From: Piper betle
Lineage: Eukaryota > Streptophyta > Magnoliopsida > Piperales > Piperaceae
Reading direction: 5' to 3'
Assembly (NCBI GenBank): GCA_033002965.1
Contig: JAURVB010014889.1
Coordinates: 124,001 to 188,000 of the forward strand
Length of the DNA stretch: 64,000 nucleotides
Part shown: in pieces, positions 47,556 to 57,093 of the stretch
How the letters are laid out: every line of letters begins with the position of its first letter
Numbering within the stretch: the stretch's first letter is position 1
Translations under genes and position numbers: made by a program
Notes under the pieces: generated by a model
Told to the model about the DNA's origin: nothing
The model's database searches: none
What the model saw: the letters and a program-made list of their open reading frames with translations, nothing else

Positions 47556-48149
47556 TCTTGGTAGGAATATTACAGCCCGAGGGCAACTTGTGATGGATCT
47601 TATTTTTGAAAACAAAATTGATGGATCTCATCTTCGAGGGTTATTAATTTGGAAAACTGTTCGACTAAATGGCTCGAGCTAAGTGGGATCCGATAAAATA
47701 CCACTCAACTCATCCTACAATATGTAAAAATTAAATCACAATAGAATAAAATAATAAATCAGTAGCGAATCCAAAACGGACCTGGTAGAAGATCTGGGCA
47801 TTCTTAGCACCTAAACGGTAAGCTCTTACTCCGTACCCAATCGTCAGTCATGCAGTGATGACGATGACATTGATGGTGACAACGATGAGGTTGTGGCTGG
47901 CTTGAGTGAGGATTGTGGGGGAAAAGAGAAGGAAGAAAGAGAAAAAGAAGTTGGGTGATAAGGATGGTGGTGGCTGAATGATAATAATGTGAGAAGTGTG
48001 GAATATATAAGTGTAAAGGGGAAGAAAGCAAGTGGTCAACGAGAAAAACGAATGGTTGTCTTGTAATTAAAACTTAACTCGATTGAAAATAATAATTGAA
48101 CCGACCGGTTTAGATTTATAAAACCCTGATTCGAATCAGGGGTTTTAAA

Positions 48150-48674
48150 GTTCAATATTGCTTGATTTATTTTAATCTTATATACTTAGTTGCTTGTATA
48201 TGTGTCATCTATTCTATAAGTTTAATATTGTTTAATTTATTTTAATCTTCTACACTCGGTTGCTTGTATAATTCATGTGTCATCGATTCTCTTGATCCCT
48301 GCGGATGCAGTAAGTGTCATTTCTAAACTTATTATTAGCTATAAGCTAAAACCAAAAGCCGACAATGGGAACCTTTTTGCGAGATATATTAAGCGATATC
48401 TTTTCAACTTAAAGCCTCCACATTGTAATATTTAGCTTTTCCCTTGGGCCCTGATATGGGCCTCCCTTTCTAGTAACTTCAATACAACTGCAGGAGGTCC
48501 ACAAGTAGAAACAAGGTAAGGCCACCGGAGTCATAGATCGAATCAAAATGATACAAATTTGCTAACAAAATTAATTAAAGTTAGGTCTTTATAGTATAAA
48601 AAAACATTATTTTTGCCCTCAAAATTCGAAAATTCTAATTACGCCTAGTGATACAAATCTTATTACCTCGTATA
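48150..48674. repeat. Duplicated segment, copy 2, right part
   Basis: Continues the match to copy 1 (31690-32159) after the LTR-like insert. It contains a local internal duplication not present in copy 1 (two passes of ttaatcttatatac/ttgcttgtata near 48160-48270). It lies about 200 bp past the stop codon of the DUF4220 gene. Confidence 0.8.
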
Positions 48675-48870
48675 TTTCCCATTTGTCTAACATACGTTTT
48701 CCACACATGATATAGAATCTAATCAATGTTTAACTCTTTCTGACTTTACTATGATCAACAAACAGCGTATTGCATTCCATTTAATCAGAGTTGATACATA
48801 TTTGGCGCTCAAAAATCCAGACAGAGAAGAACTATGATTAAGTAATAGTGGGAGTACATGGTACAACTAG

Positions 48871-51017
48871 TCAAGCAGCTTCTTTGCGAGCACCCTCGCC
48901 AACAAACAACTCTCGTCGATCCACAACGCCAGCATGATTTAGCAAAGCCCACAAGTGAGTGACGAACTCTCCTCCCTTGGTTAAGTTCTCCACATGCGAA
49001 GTAGCGCCACCCAATGGAGCCACATACAGCACAATCTCGCACCAGACCCACGCCAGCAACTCCCACAACCCCTCCGACTCGTCCAGCTCCTCCCTCAATT
49101 GTTGCCACAATCTCGCCCCCTTCTCCAACAGACTCTCGTCTTCCTCCACCAGCCGTACCAATTCCGATGTAAATCTTTCTTCTCTGCTTATGCCTCTCTT
49201 CATCACCAGTTCTTGAATGTCGTACACCACCGACTCGTAGATGACCCGGGTGGAGTGTGGGTTCCCAGGTAGCAATGTGGGCAGCACTGCCACCAAGTAG
49301 GCGCAGTAATTGGACAGGCGTGTTGCAACCGTGAAATGGCGCTCCCCGACTACCGATTGTGGTTTTGAAGACCTCCGCTCGCAGAGGGAGGTCGCAATGT
49401 GCCAAACAAGGATGGACTGCGTGGTGGTCTCGAGCTCGGAGATGGCCCATGCGAAAGGTTGTAGCTTTGGCTCGCCTCCTCCAAACAGTGGCGATGGCGC
49501 CTCAGGGCCGTGGCTCTTGATCATTTGTTGAAGAACTGCCGTCTTCACCTCGTCCGGAAGTTTTACAGCAGTTGTTTCCGGGACCACGCCGCGGAGTTTG
49601 CTCATGGCGAAGTTCCACAACCCCTTGTTGGATTGGAACGTGGAAGTTAAGATATCATGTTGGCCGATTTTGTTGGACCAGGGTCGGAAATACCTCAACC
49701 ATCCGAGGAACCCAACGCACCATTCGATCGGCTTTCTGAGTCGGCGACCTCGAACGTACTTGCAAACCAACCAGACCTTCAACCAGTTGGAGGTCAAGAG
49801 TGCGTAGAGTTGGAAGAACTGCGCCCCGGCCCATGAACAGAGGACGATGCGGGTGACGAGAACGTCGATGCCGATCCGACTCCCTTCGACGCTGCTCAAT
49901 GTTCTGTCCTGATCCCCACTTCTTAGCTCTCGGCCGCTCCTGAGCTCGACCGCAATCCAGATTGAGTAGGTGAACGTGAGCAGCTCGGCGCCGATCTTCA
50001 ACGCCGGGAAGCCTCGATCGAGCATGGCGGCGTACTTGGTGTAGAAGAAGTCGAAGACGAAGGCCAGCTCCTCCTCCACAACTCGGAACGCCCTCTCAAC
50101 GCCGCCGGCGCCGGATAACAGACCCCGGTGAACGAACTCCCATGTCTTCGCCTTGCCCTGCTCGGATTCGAGCTCGTGAAGCGGGTACTCGGCGAATCTC
50201 CTCCGAAGCAGCTTGAACATGGCGAAGGAGAGGCAGAGATCCTTGAGACGATCGCCGGCGGGCTTGGAAGCCAGTAAGGGGCCGTCGCAGATCCAAATCT
50301 TGGACACCGTCACCACCTTGTCTTGATCAAGATTCAGTCGGTATTTATAGTCCGGCAGCCGGAGCATGGCAAAGCTCTCGTCGTCTCCCTTGACGATGTA
50401 GTGGTACCCGGCCATGAACTCGTCGGAACAATCCGCCTTGTTCTGGTCGAGCTCGTGCTCGTAGCTCATGAAATCGGCGACCACTTTGGTGGAGTGCTTG
50501 AGCACCGAGGCCTTGCTGGCGAGGTAGCGAGCGGAGATCTTGATGCCGGGCCTGGCCATGCAAGCACCGTAGAGCGTCCATATCTGGACTTTGAGGTTGC
50601 TACTTCTAGACTGCGTGGCCACCACCATGCCCACGTAGAGGACGGCGATGAAGGTGTCCCAGAGAGATCGGTACACCGTTTCGTTGTCCTCTAGGGAGAA
50701 GGCGGAGATGGAGTCGGTGCTGTCCAGTGCGTAGAGGACGACGATGGCCCAGATGGCAAAGAGGTCTTGTTGGAAGGGGGCGGAGTTCATGAGCCCGACG
50801 GTGTAGAAGAGGAGGGGTAGGAGGAGGCGTAGGCGAGCCAGAGCGGACCTTGGACTGCGGAGCTGCCGGAGACTCGCCGGAAAGAGCCGAGGAGGACGAG
50901 GGCGAGGAAGACGAGGAGGATGAGGATCATGAACGCTTCGATTCGGAGGAGCTTGCCCTCATCTGTGTCGCCCTTGAGCAATGCATCGAAGAGGTCACCC
51001 ACCACATTACTATCCAT
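48871..51017 (-). CDS. DUF4220/DUF594 multi-pass membrane protein, one apparent frameshift
   Basis: A plant membrane protein family of unknown biochemical function. Single exon. From the ATG at 51017: a short head, then a hydrophobic helix (IEAFMILILLVFLALVLLGSFRR) and more N-terminal helices (FAIWAIVVLYALDS, WDTFIAVLYVGMVVA), the DUF4220 core (including RYLASKASVLKHSTKVVADFM-type and WICDGPLL segments), and a C-terminal DUF594 signature (WELLAWVWCEIVLYVAP, HVENLTKGGEFVTHLWALL). The frame changes at the GGGG run 50814-50817 (CCCC on the coding strand), between YASSYP and LLFYTVGLMNSAP. One added base gives a 715-residue protein, normal for the family. The 639-residue frame from 50790 begins at an internal Met and lacks the first helix. 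A decayed paralogue lies at 60309-61400 in the opposite orientation. Confidence 0.88.
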
Positions 51018-52300
51018 CTCCTTCTCCTAATCCAAGCTAGCTCCGATCCAAGAACTGCGAAACTTTCGAGATTCAGATTCTGAATGTAATATAACACTTA
51101 TAATTTGCCACAAAACTGAGAAACATGAAAAGTAACCTTTTAAAGAAGATGGGATCAAACCATTGATATATTATCTGCTATATATCAAGTGTGGGTGCAA
51201 GCAACATCAGTTCTAACTAGAAAACTTGGAGGATAAAAAATAGATCATAAACTACCAGCCTATGTCCGTGTCTGACGAAATTAACGCAAAATGATAAAAC
51301 ATATTCTGTTGAAGATGAAGTCACAAGCAAATATATGACTATAACTATAATGTTATTAGAATAATTGTTTGAGTTTATTCATTCCTACACAACTTGATTA
51401 AAAAACTTTTATTCATAGATTCATGGTGTCACTAGTCACTAATATTTTAGTCCAAAAATAAGCTGTTAGCTATGCTTCGAATTGTATATATATTGTTTGT
51501 AAGCCTCGTATACTAAAAAAGAGATTTTTTTTCTTTTTTTGGGTGGGGGGTCTTTTTTATGTCATTCTTAGTCGTAAAAAAATTATAATTTTTTTATATT
51601 TAAAAATATTTGAAAATGGGTATATACATTAATTTTTTAACTTTTCTCCCCTAAATTTTTTTTATTAATCTTAAAACATGGAGAAAGGTCGAGTGGAGAA
51701 AATTTTCATTACATTTTTTTGCCTCGGAGAACTGTTTGAAAATTAACACATATTTATCTTTAAAATTTTCAAATATAAAAATAAATTAAAAATTTTCTCT
51801 ACCATATTTTTGACATAGAAAAGCCATGAAGAAAAGTACTGACATATTTTTTTGATACGTGGAGAAAAACTAATTTTTTTGTACTCACGCAAGAAAGGCA
51901 TCAGGTGGTGGCATTTCTAAAAAAAATATTTTTCATAGATTCTAAATAAACTCTTTTTCTGGTGGTTCTAAATAATCTTTTTAATAGCACTATTTTGTGT
52001 ATAATTAGAGTGACTTGCCAAGAAACATGAGCGCACCTAGCGAAGAAGCCATTTGGATAATAATTTCTTTTAAACACGGCTGTGGTAAGTAATAAAGATT
52101 CAAGAAGAAAGAGAATATCATATTTGCAAAAAACCATGAGTGTCTAGTTCAGAATCTAACACGAACCAGTACTTGGAAAAATTCTAACACATAGTTAGGC
52201 CTTTGTGCACATCAAGAAAAATTTCGAACATGAGCTGGGTTTTATTCACATCAAGTTTCAATCTTTCTAATTGGCATAGACCCTGAAATGATACCTTTTA
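51018..52300. other. 5' flank of the DUF4220 gene and AT-rich intergenic DNA
   Basis: The gene-proximal 100 bases have tataagtg and ttatatta motifs on the minus strand that could act as a TATA region, but none is convincing. No other feature is supported to 52300. Confidence 0.4.
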
Positions 52301-52304
52301 ATTT

Positions 52305-53170
52305 TCTTCTTTTTTATATAAGATCGAGCAGTGTAAATAGCATTTCTGAGAGAAAGAAAGACGAAAGTTCTGCGTGTTGGGAAAAAAAGTTCTATCTTCC
52401 ATAATAAAACAATATTAGCAGGTCAACGTCATAAAACAACGTAGATTGGCTACAACTTTATAAAATTTGGTTCGTGCACAAAATATCGGTTTAATATTAA
52501 TGTAGCTTTGTTTTCACCTACAAATTAACAATATTAGAACCCGGTCAACTTCGATAAAAAATGAAAATCATTGATTAAGAATTTAGCAATATGCGAAGAA
52601 TAATTGAGAAATATTTTTGGTAGGAGCTGCAGGTCAACTTTGGCAAACAATGTGGGTCAATAATTAAAATTGTGAAATTGGCGCAGGTATGAAGAAGTTT
52701 GGCTTCTTAAACCATGCATTCTCATCTTCTTGGCAAGCAGGCAATTGAACAACCCTAATTAAAATTCAGTTTCCCAAAGTTTAGGTTCATACGTTAAGTT
52801 GGTTTACGATGTGAAACGAAGAAGGGAGAAGTGACGCTGTGGCTTCGTTGAATCAAGTTGACACTAAGTTATATTATAATTTAAAAACTTAAAATTTGGA
52901 CTCAATTAAGCTGTGTCATAGAGTTGACTTGAAGTAAATTTGATGTCATTTATATTAAATTTTTTATTGTATAAATTAAAATTATATGAAATTAATATAT
53001 AATACTCTTTTGACACTTAAAAATAATAAATATATAATTTATATTATTTAAAAATATTAATTTAGTTAATCTACAAAATAATATATTTTAGTAACTTGTA
53101 TGACAGGACTTGGACAGGTGGTGCAAGGAGGACGGTGGTGCATGCAATTTTCTTCCTCGTCAAACACGGA
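52305..53170 (+). repeat. Dispersed repeat, copy A
   Basis: Shares about 360 nearly identical bases with copy B (cattgattaagaatttagc at 52569 and 53901) and further similarity on both sides. It lacks a ~90-bp block present in B and C (53762-53855), so A carries a deletion. Non-coding. Its flank at 52305-52390 also matches, inverted, the far end of copy C. Confidence 0.8.
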
Positions 53171-53409
53171 CCGAACAAGGTTTTAATTTTATATTTAGCT
53201 TAAGAAAATAATCAACTTCACCCCTGGACGGAGAGAATCTACTTGGTCGGCTGGACCTTCCCTTCCCCAGAATTAAACTGCACGGGAACATGCTGAAAAA
53301 AACATAAAAAAAAACTTGCATGAGAACACCAGAATATAATAATATTTTACATAGTCAAGTTGAGGTTATAAAGTAGTATGGTCTCCAACCACGAACAATG
53401 AGATTAATG

Positions 53410-53565
53410 TCCCTTTCAAGCCAAGTTGAGTTAAATATTTTTAGATTTAAACTCTGTTATTTGTTCAACAAACTATTTATTTTGAGTCGAATATTTTTTG
53501 AACACAAAATTAACAAACATGAGTTCAAGTAGAATCAAGCCGAACGTAAAATACTTGCACCCCTA
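53410..53565. mobile_element. 3' fragment of a hAT-like MITE
   Basis: Ends at 53565 with the inverse of TAGGGGTGCAAGTATTTTACG and carries gttgagtt/caagccgaac words of the family. No left terminus was found. Confidence 0.45.
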
Positions 53566-53568
53566 GCC

Positions 53569-54560
53569 CAGAGTCACTTCTCCTTTCTTCTTTTCGGATC
53601 GTAATTCAACTTCACGTATGAACCTAAAGTTTTATCTTCCATAATAAAACAATATTAGCGGGTCAACGTCATCAAACAATGTAGATGGCTACAACTTTAT
53701 AAATTTTGGTTCGTGCACAAAATATCGGTTTAATATTAATGTACTTTTGTTTTCACCTACACTTTTTTATATTAAATTAGATGCCCATGTTTTTAAAAAC
53801 TCATGAAGCGTTAGTGTCATTAGACAAAGACACGACACCTTTCATAAGAAAACAAATTAACAATATTAGAACCCGGTCAACTTCGATAAAAAATGAAAAT
53901 CATTGATTAAGAATTTAGCAATATGCGAAGAATAATTGAGAAATATTTTTGGTAGGAGCTGCAGGTCAACTTTGGCAAACAATGTGGGTCAATAATTAAA
54001 ATTGTGAAATTGGCGCAGGTATGAAGAAGTTTGGCTTCTTAAACCATGCATTCTCATCTTCTTGGCAAGCAGGCAATTGAACAACCCTAATTAAAATTCA
54101 GTTTCCCAAAGTTTAGGTTCATACGTTAAGTTGGTTTACGATGTGAAACGAAGAAGGGAGAAGTGACGCTGTGGCTTCGTTGAATCAAGTTGACACTAAG
54201 TTATATTATAATTTAAAAACTTAAAATTTGGACTCAATTAAGCGTGTCATAGAGTTGACTTGAAGTAAATTTGATGTCATTTATATTAAATTTTTTATTG
54301 TATAAATTAAAATTATATGAAATTAATATATAATACTCTTTTGACACTTGAAAATAATAAATATATAATTTATATTATTTAAAAATATTAATTTAGTTAA
54401 TCTACAAAATAACATGTTTTAGTAACATGTATAACATGACTCAGACGGTGGCGCATGGTGGACGGTGGTGCATGCAGTTTTCTACCTTATCAAACTAATG
54501 GACTTAACAAGGTTTTAATTTTATATTAGTGTAATAAAATAATCAACTTCAACCCTGGAC
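53569..54560 (+). repeat. Dispersed repeat, copy B, with ~60-bp inverted ends
   Basis: Bases 53569-53630 (cagagtcacttctcc to acgtatgaacctaaag) are the reverse complement of about 54108-54171, giving a 600-bp unit with terminal inverted repeats. The sequence after 54171 still matches copy A, so the duplicated block is larger than this unit. No open frame of interest. Confidence 0.75.
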
Positions 54561-54696
54561 GGAGAGAATCTACCTGGATTATATGAAATATCTACAATTC
54601 TTTGCTGTGCTCGCTGCCGGGTGGATGGTCTGGCTGTTAAGCGAGTACGTTGATCGATGCTTGTCTGGGAAACGAAAGTCGGATTTCATACATTGT

Positions 54697-54923
54697 ATCA
54701 AGTTGACAACTTGATTCAATGTATAATTTAGTGACAACTTGATTCAATGAATAATTTAGTTGACAACCTGATTCAACATATAATTTAGTTGACAACCTGA
54801 TTCATTAGTGACAACTTGACTCAATGTATAATTTAGTACAATTTAGTGACAACTTGACTCAATGTATAATTTAGTGGCAGCTTAATTCAATTTATAATTT
54901 AGTGACAACTTGATTCAATGTGA
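54697..54923. repeat. Minisatellite, 'gtgacaacttgattcaatgt' unit
   Basis: About seven copies of a 28-32-bp unit (tgacaacttgattcaatg, tataattta). Two copies are shortened. It lies between copies B and C of the dispersed repeat and resembles the ttgaatcaagttgacactaag sequence inside them, from which it may have expanded. Confidence 0.8.
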
Positions 54924-54931
54924 CCGCAGGC

Positions 54932-55570
54932 CCAGAGTCACTTCTCCTTTCTTCTTTTAAGATCATAATGCAACTTCACGTATGAACCTAAAGATTGGGA
55001 AACTGGATTTTAATTAGGGTGGTTCAATTGCCAGCTTGCCAAGAAGATGAGAATGCATAGTTGAAGAAGCCAAACTGCTTCATACATGCGCCAATTTTAC
55101 AAATTTTAATTATTGACCCGCAGACCTGCAGCTCCTACCAAAAATATTTCTCAATTATTCTTCGCGTATTCCTAAATTCTTAATCAAATGATTTATGTTG
55201 TTTATCAAAGCTGACCAGGTTCTAATACTGTTACTTTGTTTTCTTATGAAAGGTGCCGTGTCTTTGTCTAGTAACGCTCACGCTTCACGAGCTTTTTAAA
55301 ACATGGGCATCTAATTTAATATAAAAAGAGTAAGTGAAAACAAAATTACATTAATATTAAACAGATTTTTTGTGCACAACCAAAATTTACAAGGTTGTAG
55401 CCGTCTACATTGTTTTATCGACGTCTACCTGCTAATGCTTATTTTCATATGGAAGATAGAACTTTCTTTTTCCAGCACACAGAACTTTCGTCTTTCTTCC
55501 TCTTAAAAATACTAATTAACGATTCTCGATCTTATATAAATGCGAGTGTACACCTTGTTGAAGAAGAAAT
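54932..55570 (-). repeat. Dispersed repeat, copy C, inverted
   Basis: Reverse-complement copy of B and of the left flank of A: ctcacgcttcacgag, aaacatgggcatctaattt and gaagatagaact correspond to blocks at 53760-53860 and 52385. It is more diverged than A is from B. The frame at 55410-55598 has no domain. Confidence 0.75.
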
Positions 55571-55800
55571 AAGCGATGAAAAGCTTATATATGTTTAAAT
55601 ATGTCAAGAACAGATTAGTTAAATTTAGTAGCACAGGAGCTAGTAGGACGGTGACGCAGCTGACTTTCTTCCTCGTCAAACTAATGAACTTAAGAAGGTT
55701 TTAATTGTATATTAGCTTAAGAAAATAATCAACTTCACCTCTTGACGGAGAGAGTCTACCTGGACTGCTGAACCTTCTCTAGAATTAAAATGTTAGGAAA

Positions 55801-56021
55801 TAGGGCTGGTAATTGAACGAGCCAGCTCGTGAGTATTTAGTGTTTGGTTCGGCTCGACTCAACTCGAAACTTGACATTTAAATAGTCAAGCTCGAACTTG
55901 AATCCTTCGAGTTGAGTTTTAGCAAAGTAATGTTTGACTCAGACTCGACTCGGTTATAACTCGACTTGACTCAATTATAACTCTAACTCGACTCAAAATT
56001 AACACGTAGCTCAACTCGATA

Positions 56022-56052
<31 letters not shown>

Positions 56053-56368
56053 TATACTAATAAGGTTAATTGTAACTAGTTATATTTATTTATATATAAT
56101 ATAATAACAAAGAAGGTGAGATAGTTGAGATGGTAGGTATTGAAGTTATAGGGTTTAAGTCACGTTGACTACAGTTTTTTAAGTGAGATACTTTTGACTT
56201 TTAATTGAGCCGGTTTCGAGTTTACGCATAAAAGATGTTTGAGTCGAGTTCAAGTATATATATTTAAAACTTGTTCGATCTCTAATCGAGTTCGAACGAA
56301 CTTCGAGCTATTCGAGCCAAGATTGAATACAAGTTGAGCTCGGCTCGCTCGCTGGTTTAGCAGCCCTA
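55801..56368. mobile_element. hAT-like MITE, 568 bp
   Basis: Starts TAGGGCTGGTAATTGAACG and ends with the inverse of TAGGGCTGCTAAACCAGCG. Flanking 8-bp duplications are ttaggaaa (55793-55800) and ttagggaa (56369-56376), 7 of 8. The interior matches 32168-32939 and contains a TA microsatellite at about 56023-56042. Confidence 0.78.
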
Positions 56369-56682
56369 TTAGGGAACATGTTGAAAAAATAACCTGAGGG
56401 TCTCAAACCTCGATGAACAAAGAGATTGTTCATCCAAACCATATGATCGAACCCCTGGTTCGAGCCCACGTCTTACAGCTAATCATCAAAAACAGTCCAT
56501 GGTGGTTTTAAAATCTAATGAAGAAGAGGATTTTGGGGGCTTGAAATGAAGAATAAAAATGGTTGGACAGGTGAGGATTCAATGGCCGTAATCAACAATG
56601 GCCGTGCAGGAACTCTACAGATGCTGGGAGTTCTATTAAAACACCATATTAACGTGAAGAAACTGGGAGCTTGTACACTGAA

Positions 56683-57093
56683 AGAAAAGAAAGAGAGAAG
56701 AAGAAAAGAAGAAAGAAGTAGAAGAAGGAGAAAGAAGGGGAGGAGACCCTAGCCAAAGATCCACCTTTCGGCGATCACCCAACCCATTATTGATACCCAC
56801 TAAGGAATGATGGACCGCCTTCCCTACACGTCGCCCACCTCCTAGTGAGCTTTTGAGGAGTTGTAGAAACTGTCACCCACCCACATCGAAAGAAAAAAAA
56901 GAGAGAAGAAGAATAGAAGAAAGAAGTAGAAGAAGGAGAAAGAAGGGGAGGAGACCTCGCCAAAGATCTACCTTCGGCGATCACCCAACCCATTGTTGCT
57001 ACCCACTAAGGAATAAAGGACTACCTTCCCTACTCGTCGCCCACCTCCTAGTGAGCTTTTGAGGAGTTGTAGAAACTATCACCCACCCACATG
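56683..57093. repeat. Two ~204-bp tandem copies
   Basis: Copy 1 is about 56683-56886 and copy 2 about 56887-57093. Both run from a purine-rich gaaagaaaagaaagagag tract through ggcgatcacccaaccca to gaaactgtcacccaccca. They differ by scattered substitutions and small gaps. Basic frames over the purine tract are compositional. Confidence 0.85.

Larger units (their letters stand above)
42697..48149. mobile_element. Solo-LTR-like element, interrupted by a related one
   Basis: A 5.45-kb insert into the duplicated segment. It begins TGTAACATCCC and ends GGGGTTTTAAA, near-matching the TG...CA ends of the inner element. After subtracting the inner element (43373-46291) about 2.5 kb remains. The outer parts align with the inner one at ctaatatcaa (46690 vs 44030), the cgagggcaac to acggacctggtagaag stretch (47570-47790 vs 44548-44765), and the 3' end. 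There is no gag, protease, integrase or RT, so a solo LTR or other non-autonomous LTR element is the best reading. A G-rich island (42940-43240) and a minisatellite lie inside. Confidence 0.65.

Noticed and set aside
56546..57062. Lys/Arg/Glu-rich open frames of about 68 residues
   Set aside because: Produced by the purine-rich tract of a tandem duplication.
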